From NCBI GenBank assembly GCA_002422995.1, contig DIUK01000064.1, positions 1-5,000 on the forward strand: a DNA stretch of 5,000 bases. Reading direction: 5' to 3'. The DNA is from Rhodocyclaceae bacterium UBA6160 (GTDB lineage: Bacteria > Pseudomonadota > Gammaproteobacteria > Burkholderiales > Rhodocyclaceae). Position numbers and translations under genes: made by a program. Positions 1 to 5,000 of this stretch are shown here, piece by piece (positions within the stretch are counted from its first letter, which is position 1; each line of letters opens with the position of its first letter). The notes below the pieces were generated by a model. It made no database searches and was not told the DNA's origin. It worked only from the letters and a program-made list of their open reading frames with translations.

Positions 1-30
1 GGTGCCGAACTGCTGGAGGTCGAAGCCTGA
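1..30 (+). CDS. C-terminal end of an upstream gene (partial)
   Basis: Frame 1 reads GAELLEVEA and then a TGA stop at 28-30. The stop overlaps the ATG of the next gene (TGATG), an arrangement typical of translationally coupled genes in one operon. Only nine residues are visible, so the product cannot be identified from sequence. From what is known of neighbourhoods with the downstream protein type, a serine recombinase or a DUF2924-type protein would be a reasonable expectation, but that is inference. A short out-of-frame opening is a weaker alternative, because the TGATG junction and the GGAGG at 15-19 both fit a real gene border. Confidence 0.5.
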   Translation, partial: GAELLEVEA

Positions 31-392
31 TGGACAGCTCGTTCGAAACCTTTGTGCCTCTTCATTTCAAACGAAAAAAGGGAAAGTTGCTCGTCGACGG
101 AAGATCGTCTGCCCATGACGTACAGATCATCGAGGCCGTCGCTCGGGCAACGTACTGGCACTCCCTGCTCGACTCGGGTGCCTTCAAGAACGTGGTCGAA
201 ATCGCACGACTCGAAGGGTTGATGCCGACGACGGTTGGTCGGCTCTTGCGGTTGGCGCGCCTTGCCCCCGACATCGTTGAACAGTTCATGATGGGATGTC
301 AGCCGCGAAGGCTGACCCTGCTGTGGCTGATGCGAAACGACATCCCCGCGCTCTGGCCAGACCAACGCCAAATGCTTGAGCAATTCAAATAG
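30..392 (+). CDS. Small recombinase-associated HTH-like protein, first of two tandem paralogs
   Basis: This 120-residue protein has no signal peptide or membrane segment and is probably cytoplasmic. After the N-terminal segment FETFVPLHFKRKKGK (about residues 5-19), a block starting YWHSLLDSG (42-50) leads into a helix-turn-helix-like stretch, VVEIARLEGL with TTVGRLLRLARLAP (55-80). Then come PDIVEQFMMGCQP and a tail with W and Q (LWPDQRQML). The 'RLARLAPDIVE..(M)xG.QP' pattern is one I know from the C-terminal tails of large serine recombinases and from small proteins encoded next to them on mobile elements; here it stands alone without a catalytic domain. The ATG at 30 overlaps the upstream stop and has GGAGG ten bases upstream. 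The next gene starts eight bases after this stop and encodes a clear paralog. DNA binding or accessory function in recombination is inferred, not shown. Confidence 0.8.
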   Translation: MDSSFETFVPLHFKRKKGKLLVDGRSSAHDVQIIEAVARATYWHSLLDSGAFKNVVEIARLEGLMPTTVGRLLRLARLAPDIVEQFMMGCQPRRLTLLWLMRNDIPALWPDQRQMLEQFK

Positions 393-396
393 GAGG
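391..396 (+). promoter_or_regulatory. Ribosome binding site overlapping the stop of the upstream paralog
   Basis: AGGAGG is a full Shine-Dalgarno sequence. Its first two bases are the last two of the TAG stop of the first paralog, and four bases separate it from the ATG at 401. It fixes the start of the second paralog at 401 rather than at the out-of-frame ATG at 447, and suggests that ribosomes finishing the first gene re-initiate on the second. Confidence 0.7.
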
Positions 397-400
397 CGCG

Positions 401-874
401 ATGTCCAAGAAGCACTACGGCAAGCAGACAGGTCGTCCAGTCACCCATGAACTCCCAACGCCCGCCGGTGGCGTGCGACTGGAAACCTTTGTGCCCTGGA
501 GGCTGGTGCAGCGAGGGTTCAAGAAGCAGATCATCACGCCATTGGATGCGCCACAGGAATTCCTGTCCGAAGCCACCCGGGAGCGTGAGGCTCGGGCAGC
601 AGCGCAGGACAGCGCACTGCTGCGGTCACTCGGACTGGCGCACCACTGGCAGCGGTTGCTGGACGAGGAGCGCGCAGCGACGGTGGCCGACATTGCCACA
701 GCCGAGGGCATAGACGTAACGCAGGTGCGTCGCGTCCTACGCCTGACTCTGTTGGCTCCGGACGTCATCGAACGCTTGGTGGGCGCGCCTGACATTATGC
801 TGGAGCAGGTGATGCGCCGCCCCTTGCCCTGTGGTTGGGGCGATCAGATGAGGGTGCTCGCGCCGCCCGTGTGA
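401..874 (+). CDS. Small recombinase-associated HTH-like protein, second of two tandem paralogs
   Basis: This 157-residue soluble protein is a paralog of the preceding gene. Shared landmarks are (F/L)ETFVP (28-32 here), (Y/H)W..LLD (82-88), the helix-turn-helix-like run ATVADIATAEGIDVTQVRRV (93-112), LRLTLLAPDVIE (113-124) and a closing W..Q..VL (146-153). It differs by a basic, polar N-terminus (MSKKHYGKQTGRP) and an insert with the segment QIITPLDAPQEF followed by an Arg/Ala/Glu-rich helix (about 43-70). Proteins with 'FVPW.LV.RG.K..ITPLDAP' are familiar to me from betaproteobacterial genomic islands near serine recombinases, usually annotated as hypothetical. The catalytic serine recombinase domain is absent, so any role would be accessory, such as DNA recognition or regulation. 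The gene ends 22 bases before a strong terminator, so it is the last of its operon. Confidence 0.8.
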   Translation: MSKKHYGKQTGRPVTHELPTPAGGVRLETFVPWRLVQRGFKKQIITPLDAPQEFLSEATREREARAAAQDSALLRSLGLAHHWQRLLDEERAATVADIATAEGIDVTQVRRVLRLTLLAPDVIERLVGAPDIMLEQVMRRPLPCGWGDQMRVLAPPV

Positions 875-896
875 CCACGTCAAGCACTGTGCCAAC

Positions 897-919
897 AACC
901 GCCTCCGGGCGGTTTTTTT
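897..919 (+). terminator. Rho-independent terminator of the paralog operon
   Basis: A 7-bp stem pairs AACCGCC (897-903) with GGCGGTT (908-914) around a four-base TCCG loop, and is followed by an uninterrupted T run (913-919). It lies 22 bases after the stop of the second paralog and ends the rightward transcription unit. Confidence 0.9.
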
Positions 920-979
920 GCGCCTGCGTTATGCTCGGTCGCTTCTGCCACAGGAGTTTCCAGCCACAACCGACCGCCT

Positions 980-1131
980 CGAAACCCGCGCCAATACAGG
1001 AACTGGCCTCGCGCACGCTCGCGTGACCACCAGAGAGAACGGAGAACAGAGAGGCTTGGGCAGGGGTGAAAATGCGGGGTTCGTGTGAGTGGCGCTCGCG
1101 AGGCCATGCCCGGAATCCGCGCCAGTACTGG
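980..1131. repeat. Imperfect direct repeat pair, 131 bp apart
   Basis: Copy one is 980-1000 and copy two is 1111-1131. They match at 17 of 21 positions by eye; the core CCGCGCCA-(A/G)-TAC-(A/T)-GG matches at 13 of 15. The offset of 131 bases is not a multiple of three, so the repeat is not explained by a repeated protein segment in one frame. In the second copy the core lies within a perfect palindrome. The function is unknown. Confidence 0.55.
1005..1105. repeat. Inverted repeat GGCCTCGCG / CGCGAGGCC
   Basis: The 9-base arms at 1005-1013 and 1097-1105 are perfect reverse complements, separated by 83 bases, and the match does not extend outward. In GC-rich DNA a 9-mer pair can arise by chance. 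It lies between the two copies of the direct repeat, which makes a composite arrangement possible. Confidence 0.4.
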
Positions 1132-1133
1132 CG
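1120..1133. repeat. Perfect 14-bp palindrome
   Basis: CGCCAGTACTGGCG is identical on both strands and overlaps the second copy of the direct repeat. It lies just left of the tRNA-Phe terminator (1147-1174). It could be a dimeric protein binding site or a recombination site; nothing in the sequence decides between these. Confidence 0.4.
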
Positions 1134-1146
1134 GGAACGGACGAAA

Positions 1147-1174
1147 AAAAACCAACCGATAAGGGTTGGTTTTT
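1147..1174 (-). terminator. Rho-independent terminator of the tRNA-Phe gene
   Basis: An 11-bp stem joins 1147-1157 and 1164-1174 with the six-base loop GATAAG (plus strand). Read on the minus strand the stem core is AACC/GGTT-rich, and the RNA ends in the U run templated by the A run at 1144-1151. It lies seven bases beyond the tRNA 3' CCA end, as expected for a single-gene tRNA transcript. The T run on the plus strand means it may also stop rightward transcription. Confidence 0.85.
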
Positions 1175-1181
1175 GAATTAC

Positions 1182-1257
<76 letters not shown>

Positions 1258-1270
1258 GGTAAGGTTGATG

Positions 1271-1299
1271 ATTATAGGGGCTTGGCATGCTTGCGTCAA
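1271..1299 (-). promoter_or_regulatory. Sigma-70 promoter of tRNA-Phe
   Basis: On the minus strand TTGACG (1294-1299) and TATAAT (1271-1276) are separated by exactly 17 bases, a near-perfect housekeeping promoter. Transcription would start at about 1264, giving a 5' leader of roughly seven nucleotides before the mature tRNA end at 1257. This strength suits a stable RNA gene. Confidence 0.9.
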
Positions 1300-1357
1300 A
1301 GAAAACTAGCGTATTTTGCACAAATAACGTGAAAAATTAAAACAAATTGGGGGAAAT

Positions 1358-1681
1358 ATGACAGAAAAAACAATCGCTTCGGTAGCAGAACACGTGTTAG
1401 CCAATCCTAAATTTGCCCATTTGGTTCGTACCCGCAATCGCTACGCGGCCGTGCTAACCCTGTTGGTTGTGGTCATTTACTTTGGCTATATTTTATTGGT
1501 TGCCTTTAACAAACCATTTCTCGCCCAAAAACTGGGGGAAGGCTGGGTAACCACTCTGGGCATTCCGTTGGGCTTGGGCGTGATTGTGTTAACTATTGCA
1601 ATTACCGTGTTTTATGTTCATGTGGCGAACACCCGTTTTGATGCCATGGCCGCTGAATTGCTCAAGGAGGCTGGCAAATGA
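1358..1681 (+). CDS. yjcH: DUF485 small inner-membrane protein (YjcH-like), upstream of acetate permease
   Basis: This 107-residue protein belongs to the DUF485 family (E. coli YjcH, about 104 residues). A polar N-terminus holds the family-typical 'L..NPKF..LVR.R' (about 14-26). Two hydrophobic segments follow at about 30-50 and 64-88, joined by a short loop with [12 protein letters not shown], and then a charged C-terminal tail. It should sit in the inner membrane. Its biochemical role is unknown; the family is found mostly directly before genes for SSS-type monocarboxylate symporters, which suggests a helper role for the transporter. The start at 1358 has a GGGGGA ribosome binding site at 1349-1354. 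Its stop overlaps the start of actP in an ATGA, so the two genes are probably translationally coupled. Confidence 0.92.
   Translation: MTEKTIASVAEHVLANPKFAHLVRTRNRYAAVLTLLVVVIYFGYILLVAFNKPFLAQKLGEGWVTTLGIPLGLGVIVLTIAITVFYVHVANTRFDAMAAELLKEAGK
1664..1670 (+). promoter_or_regulatory. Ribosome binding site of actP inside the end of yjcH
   Basis: AAGGAGG lies within the last codons of the DUF485 gene, seven bases before the ATG at 1678 and ten before the second ATG at 1681. The spacing and the ATGA overlap favour 1678 as the actP start, though 1681 would differ by only one residue. Confidence 0.7.
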
Positions 1682-3387
1682 TGTCAACCATCAACCCAAA
1701 TCGCGTTTTATGTGCGCTATTGATTGCTGCATTTGTTGGCTTTTTCTTGCGCTCTGTTGATGTTTTTGCAGCAGGCGCTGATTTGGGCGCAACGCAGAAG
1801 CAAGCCACTAACTGGGTGGCGATTGCGATGTTCATCGGTTTTATCGGCATTACGCTCTGGATTACCAAATGGGCGTCAAAAAAAACCCGCACAGCGGCAG
1901 ATTTTTACACCGCAGGGGGTGGCATTACGGGTTTTCAAAATGGCTTGGCTATCGCGGGGGATTACATGTCAGCCGCTTCATTCCTCGGCATTTCAGGCTT
2001 AGTGTTTGCCAGCGGTTTTGACGGGCTGATTTTTTCCATTGGCTGGCTGGTGGGCTGGCCTGTGATCACTTTTTTGATGGCTGAGCGGTTGCGCAATTTA
2101 GGCCGCTTTACTTTTGCCGATGTTGCAGGCTATCGCTTTTCGCAAACGCCCATTCGCATTTTTGCGGCTTGTGGCTCGCTGGTGGTGGTGCTGTTTTACA
2201 TGATCGCGCAAATGGTGGGCGCCGGGCAGTTGATCAAATTGCTGTTCGGCTTAGACTACCTCGTGGCGGTTATTTCTGTCGGTGGCTTGATGACGGCTTA
2301 CGTGCTGTTTGGCGGCATGACGGCGACTACTTGGGTACAGATCATCAAAGCCGTTTTACTGCTCATGGGTGCGACCTTCATGGCATTGGCCGTGCTGTGG
2401 CAATTTCACTTCAGCCCGGAGGCGCTATTTGCCAAAGCGGTGGAAGTGCATGCGAAAAAAGACGCCATCATGGCGCCAGGCGGGCTGATCAAGGATCCAG
2501 TATCCGCAGTATCTGTAGGCTTGGCTTTAATGTTTGGCACAGCGGGGTTACCACACATCCTGATGCGCTTTTTTACCGTGCCTTCTGCCAAAGAAGCGCG
2601 TAAATCTGTGGCTTGGGCAACCACGTGGATTGGTTATTTTTACATCCTGACTTTTATCATCGGCTTTGGCGCCATTGTGTTGCTCACGCAAAATCCGGTG
2701 GCTTATTTTGTTAATGGTGACATCACCCAAGGCTTGCAGGGTGGCGGCAATATGGCGGCGGTACACTTGGCCAACGCAGTGGGTGGCAATGTTTTTCTGG
2801 GCTTTATTTCCGCTGTAGCCTTTGCCACCATTCTGGCGGTGGTTGCTGGGCTCACACTCTCGGGCGCATCCGCCGTAGCGCATGACCTTTACGCTACGGT
2901 CATCAAAAAAGGCAAGGCCGACAGCTGGACTGAGTTGCGCGTCTCGAAAATTACCACGGTTTGCTTGGGGTTAGTTGCCATTGTGTTAGGCGTTGTGTTT
3001 GAAAAACAGAATGTCGCGTTTATGGTGATGCTGGCTTTTGCGGTGGCATGTTCGGCCAATTTTCCGGTGCTGTTTATGTCAGTGCTATGGAAAAACTGCA
3101 CTACGCGTGGTGCGGTAATGGGCGGCTTTGTGGGGCTGGTATTGTCTGTCACGCTCACAGTGCTCTCACCGGCTGTGTGGGAAGCTGCGCTTGGCAACTC
3201 TGTGGGTTCGGCCTGGTTTCCTTATGCATCCCCCGCCTTGTTTTCAATGACGGCCGCATTTATCACTATTTGGCTAGTTTCGATAACCGATCGCAGTGAA
3301 CAGGCAAAAAAAGAGCGTGCCTTGTTTACCGCGCAACACATACGCTCTGAAACCGGCTTGGGTGCAAGTTCGACTACGTCCCACTGA
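1678..3387 (+). CDS. actP: Cation/acetate symporter ActP (SSS family)
   Basis: ActP takes up acetate, and in some relatives glycolate or other short monocarboxylates, with a cation across the inner membrane. The protein is 569 residues against 549 in E. coli and matches that family along its length. A hydrophobic leader (about 10-31, ending VFAA) resembles the cleavable signal peptide seen in E. coli ActP. The hallmark [10 protein letters not shown] with [15 protein letters not shown] follows at about 80-105. Other family blocks are [93 protein letters not shown] with [21 protein letters not shown], and the end [10 protein letters not shown]. Many transmembrane helices are evident. It overlaps yjcH and ends 31 bases before a terminator hairpin. 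It differs from E. coli mainly in a longer N-terminus and in the loop near [18 protein letters not shown]. An acs gene, often its partner, is not in this window. Confidence 0.97.
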   Translation: MMSTINPNRVLCALLIAAFVGFFLRSVDVFAAGADLGATQKQATNWVAIAMFIGFIGITLWITKWASKKTRTAADFYTAGGGITGFQNGLAIAGDYMSAASFLGISGLVFASGFDGLIFSIGWLVGWPVITFLMAERLRNLGRFTFADVAGYRFSQTPIRIFAACGSLVVVLFYMIAQMVGAGQLIKLLFGLDYLVAVISVGGLMTAYVLFGGMTATTWVQIIKAVLLLMGATFMALAVLWQFHFSPEALFAKAVEVHAKKDAIMAPGGLIKDPVSAVSVGLALMFGTAGLPHILMRFFTVPSAKEARKSVAWATTWIGYFYILTFIIGFGAIVLLTQNPVAYFVNGDITQGLQGGGNMAAVHLANAVGGNVFLGFISAVAFATILAVVAGLTLSGASAVAHDLYATVIKKGKADSWTELRVSKITTVCLGLVAIVLGVVFEKQNVAFMVMLAFAVACSANFPVLFMSVLWKNCTTRGAVMGGFVGLVLSVTLTVLSPAVWEAALGNSVGSAWFPYASPALFSMTAAFITIWLVSITDRSEQAKKERALFTAQHIRSETGLGASSTTSH

Positions 3388-3418
3388 AATACTTATCGCA
3401 CTGGCCCGATAAATAAAA

Positions 3419-3442
3419 AAGCCGACCCTCGCGGGTCGGCTT
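3419..3442. terminator. Bidirectional terminator shared by actP and the minus-strand RNA
   Basis: A 10-bp perfect stem pairs AAGCCGACCC (3419-3428) with GGGTCGGCTT (3433-3442) around the loop TCGC. Rightward it follows the actP stop by 31 bases but has only a two-base T tail of its own. Leftward the transcript ends in a U run templated by the A run at 3415-3420, the more canonical arrangement. It therefore suits a minus-strand transcript from 3443-3630 best and probably also ends the actP message. Confidence 0.85.
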
Positions 3443-3630
3443 AACTTGGTGTGGGGTATTCCCCTTCTCCTCCCCCAGCTTTTTTCAGGTGCGCGATACA
3501 AGGTTGTATGGCCAGCACGGCCTGCTCATATCACTACCTGTTTGTACGTTGGGTATTGCCGAAGCAACTGCTGCTACCCACATGTGGGTAAGCCAAGAAG
3601 GCGCTACTGGTCTGGGAAACTTGTGGTCTC
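3443..3630 (-). ncRNA. Candidate structured small RNA, possibly 6S RNA (ssrS)
   Basis: No protein gene is credible here, but the minus strand can fold extensively. A closing stem pairs 3612-3619 with 3471-3478 (8 bp, two G-U). Inside it 3607-3609/3486-3488 and 3601-3604/3491-3494 pair around a two-by-two loop. The tip is TTGC-TTCG-GCAA (3556-3567), a UUCG tetraloop, extended by 3575-3583 with 3546-3555. Small side hairpins are at 3496-3509, 3510-3522 and 3453-3464. The length of about 190 nt, the rod shape with a large internal loop, a promoter upstream and a terminator downstream all fit 6S RNA, which binds RNA polymerase holoenzyme. I do not see a decisive conserved 6S sequence, so the family name rests on size and shape. 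Alternatives are another beta-proteobacterial regulatory RNA. The 5' end is inferred from the promoter and the 3' end is approximate. Confidence 0.5.
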
Positions 3631-3635
3631 GAACC

Positions 3636-3662
3636 CATATAGCCTGATGCCCGTTGATGCAA
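3636..3662 (-). promoter_or_regulatory. Weak sigma-70-like promoter for the small RNA
   Basis: On the minus strand TTGCAT (3657-3662) precedes TATATG (3636-3641) with a 15-base spacer, or TATGGG (3634-3639) with a 17-base spacer. Either would start transcription at about 3628-3630, just before the first predicted stem. Neither choice is consensus in both sequence and spacing, so this is a candidate only. The 90 bases further upstream (3663-3753) are AT-rich and hold no clearer promoter. Confidence 0.35.
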
Positions 3663-3753
3663 AAATTCTGAACTCGGCTGACTAAAAACTTTGTAAAAAT
3701 TCGTAACAGCCAAACTGTGAGGGACGGATATTACACTTTTTTAGCCAAAAAGG

Positions 3754-3780
3754 AAAAACCCGACACGGAGTCGGGTTTTT
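3754..3780. terminator. Strong terminator downstream of groEL
   Basis: An 11-bp stem pairs 3754-3764 with 3770-3780 around the five-base loop ACGGA. The GC core CCCGAC/GTCGGG is flanked by five A and five T, so it works in both directions. Read on the minus strand it ends the groEL message 82 bases after the stop codon and shields the small RNA gene from read-through. Confidence 0.9.
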
Positions 3781-3803
3781 CTTGAAACAAAGCATGATGC
3801 AGT

Positions 3804-3844
3804 TAAGTGGCCATGAAATAAAGCGCTTGCTGCACGGCCACTTA
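3804..3844 (-). repeat. Hairpin in the groEL 3' untranslated region
   Basis: TAAGTGGCC (3804-3812) and GGCCACTTA (3836-3844) are perfect 9-base complements with a 23-base loop that itself contains the palindrome AAGCGCTT (3821-3828). The hairpin lies between the groEL stop (3862) and its terminator and lacks a T run, so it is not a terminator itself. It could protect the message from 3' exonucleases or be a processing site. Confidence 0.55.
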
Positions 3845-3861
3845 CCCGGGTACAAAGGAAA

Positions 3862-5000
3862 TTACATGCCCATGTCCATGCCGCCCATGCCACCCATTCC
3901 ACCCATGCCACCACCCATACCGCCCATGCCGCCAGCGGGTTTTTCTTCTACCAGCTCGGAGACCATACAATCCGTTGTCAGCATCAGGCCAGCAACCGAT
4001 GCCGCATTTTGCAATGCGGTGCGGGTCACCTTGGTCGGATCCAGCACGCCCATTTGCACCATATCGCCGTATTCGCCGGTTGAAGCGTTGTAGCCAAAGT
4101 TGCCTTTGCCTTCGAGCACTTTGTTGATCACTACGGAAGGCTCATCACCTGCATTGGCAGCGATTTCACGCAACGGCTGTTCGATCGCACGCAGAACAAT
4201 CTTGATACCTGCGTCTTGCTCATGGTTATCGCCTTTAACAGAAACAGAAGCACGCGCACGCAGCAATGCTACGCCGCCGCCAGCTACGATACCTTCTTCA
4301 ACGGCAGCACGGGTTGCGTGCAGCGCGTCTTCTACGCGGGCTTTTTTCTCTTTCATTTCTACTTCGGTTGCAGCGCCAACTTTGATCAGCGCAACGCCAC
4401 CGGCCAGTTTGGCCACGCGCTCTTGCAGCTTTTCCTTGTCGTAGTCGCTGGTCGCTTCTTCGATTTGGACACGCACTTGCGATACGCGAGCCTTGATTGT
4501 GTCTTCTTTGCCAGCACCGTCAATGATGGTGGTGTTTTCTTTAGCTACTTCAACGCGCTTGGCTTGACCCATTTCAGCGAGCGTCGCTTTTTCGAGTGTC
4601 AGGCCAACTTCTTCAGCAATCACGGTGCCGCCAGTCAGGACAGCAATATCTTCCAGCATCGCTTTGCGGCGATCACCGAAGCCAGGGGCTTTAACAGCCA
4701 CGGTCTTCAGGATGCCACGGATGTTGTTTACCACCAGCGTAGCCAGCGCTTCGCCATCAACATCCTCAGCGATGATCAGCAAGGGGCGGCCAGCTTTGGC
4801 TACTTGCTCCAGCAAGGGCAACAGGTCACGAATGTTGGAGATTTTCTTGTCATGCAACAGCACGAAAGGATTGTCCAGAATTGCGATTTGCTTGTCTGGA
4901 TTGTTGATGAAGTAGGGCGAGAGGTAACCGCGATCAAACTGCATGCCTTCAACCACTTCGAGTTCGTTTTGCAGTGACTTGCCGTCTTCGACGGTGATCA
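3862..5000 (-). CDS. groEL: Chaperonin GroEL, C-terminal two-thirds (5' part beyond window)
   Basis: GroEL forms the double-ring ATP-driven folding chamber in the cytoplasm together with GroES. The 378 visible residues match E. coli GroEL from about residue 175 (ITVEDG) to the end; roughly 174 residues, including the first part of the ATP site, lie past the right edge. The apical domain shows the substrate-binding segment [22 protein letters not shown] and [10 protein letters not shown]. The returning intermediate domain has [14 protein letters not shown], which contains the aspartate equivalent to catalytic Asp398. The cpn60 signature [12 protein letters not shown] follows, then the equatorial [10 protein letters not shown] and [10 protein letters not shown]. 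The C-terminus is a flexible Gly-Gly-Met repeat ending MDMGM, typical of bacterial GroEL. An ATG at 4954-4956 is internal, as the frame continues upstream with family residues. groES would be expected just upstream. No heat-shock control element can be seen because the promoter is outside the window. Confidence 0.98.
   Translation of the reverse strand, partial: ITVEDGKSLQNELEVVEGMQFDRGYLSPYFINNPDKQIAILDNPFVLLHDKKISNIRDLLPLLEQVAKAGRPLLIIAEDVDGEALATLVVNNIRGILKTVAVKAPGFGDRRKAMLEDIAVLTGGTVIAEEVGLTLEKATLAEMGQAKRVEVAKENTTIIDGAGKEDTIKARVSQVRVQIEEATSDYDKEKLQERVAKLAGGVALIKVGAATEVEMKEKKARVEDALHATRAAVEEGIVAGGGVALLRARASVSVKGDNHEQDAGIKIVLRAIEQPLREIAANAGDEPSVVINKVLEGKGNFGYNASTGEYGDMVQMGVLDPTKVTRTALQNAASVAGLMLTTDCMVSELVEEKPAGGMGGMGGGMGGMGGMGGMDMGM

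Larger units (their letters stand above)
920..1146. other. Gene-free GC-rich stretch between accessory operon and tRNA-Phe terminator
   Basis: I find no convincing gene here. The reading frames that cross it on the minus strand begin inside or beyond the tRNA gene, lack ribosome binding sites and resemble no family I know. The stretch is not featureless: it contains an imperfect 21-base direct repeat, a 9-base inverted repeat and a 14-base perfect palindrome, listed separately. Its base composition goes with the genes to its left rather than with yjcH-actP to its right. It may be a remnant of an integrated element or a lineage-specific intergenic repeat. Confidence 0.5.

Noticed and set aside
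1283..1294. TGGCATGCTTGC resembling a sigma-54 promoter before yjcH
   Set aside because: The GG and GC elements are nine bases apart instead of the required twelve, so sigma-54 polymerase would not fit. The segment is also the spacer of the tRNA-Phe promoter on the other strand.
1291..1317. TTGCGT and TATTTT as a plus-strand promoter for yjcH-actP
   Set aside because: The spacer is 15 bases and the -10 is poor. The operon must have a promoter, probably in 1260-1350, but I cannot place it with confidence.
2169..3299. Out-of-frame open frames on both strands inside actP
   Set aside because: The actP frame matches its family continuously from end to end, so these are shadows.
3446..3685. Plus-strand frame of 79 residues between actP and groEL
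   Set aside because: Its composition is not protein-like, it has no ribosome binding site, and it overlaps the structured RNA candidate and its promoter.
3865..3936. Short tandem repeat of CCCATGCCA-like units that could look like a CRISPR or satellite
   Set aside because: It encodes the Gly-Gly-Met C-terminal tail of GroEL; there are no spacers, and the periodicity follows codons.
3782..4977. Plus-strand frames opposite groEL, including a proline/methionine-rich one and a 253-residue one
   Set aside because: These are antisense shadows of groEL. The Pro-Met repeats are simply the complement of the Gly-Gly-Met tail codons.

Overview
The window looks like part of a betaproteobacterial chromosome. 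The evidence is the close similarity of the GroEL and acetate permease (ActP) sequences to proteobacterial family members, the yjcH-actP gene order, and a bacterial tRNA-Phe. A position near Neisseriales or Burkholderiales is plausible from the GroEL C-terminal half, but I cannot fix the genus.

Region 1 (1-919) looks accessory. It holds the last codons of an upstream gene, then two tandem small paralogous genes that end at a strong terminator. Both proteins carry a helix-turn-helix-like block and a 'LAPD(I/V)' segment, which I recognise from the C-terminal tails of large serine recombinases and the small proteins encoded beside them. One line counted by hand (601-660) is about 68% GC, against about 52% for a line in actP (2101-2160). 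From 920 to 1146 is a gene-free stretch with short direct and inverted repeats, ending at the tRNA-Phe terminator. A GC-rich, recombinase-associated block against the 3' side of a tRNA gene suggests the edge of an integrated element.

Region 2 (1147-3442) is core genome. A tRNA-Phe(GAA) gene on the minus strand has its own near-consensus promoter and a terminator. Divergent from it is a two-gene operon on the plus strand: a small DUF485 membrane protein (YjcH-like), overlapping by ATGA with actP, which encodes a cation/acetate symporter of the SSS family. No acetyl-CoA synthetase gene is visible here.

Region 3 (3443-3860) has no protein gene. The minus strand carries what looks like a structured RNA of roughly 190 nt: a rod-like fold with a UUCG-capped hairpin, a weak promoter upstream, and a terminator shared with actP. 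6S RNA (ssrS) is my best family guess, on size and shape only.

Region 4 (3754-5000) is the 3' two-thirds of groEL on the minus strand, running off the right edge. It has a classic Gly-Gly-Met tail, a 3' UTR hairpin and a strong terminator.
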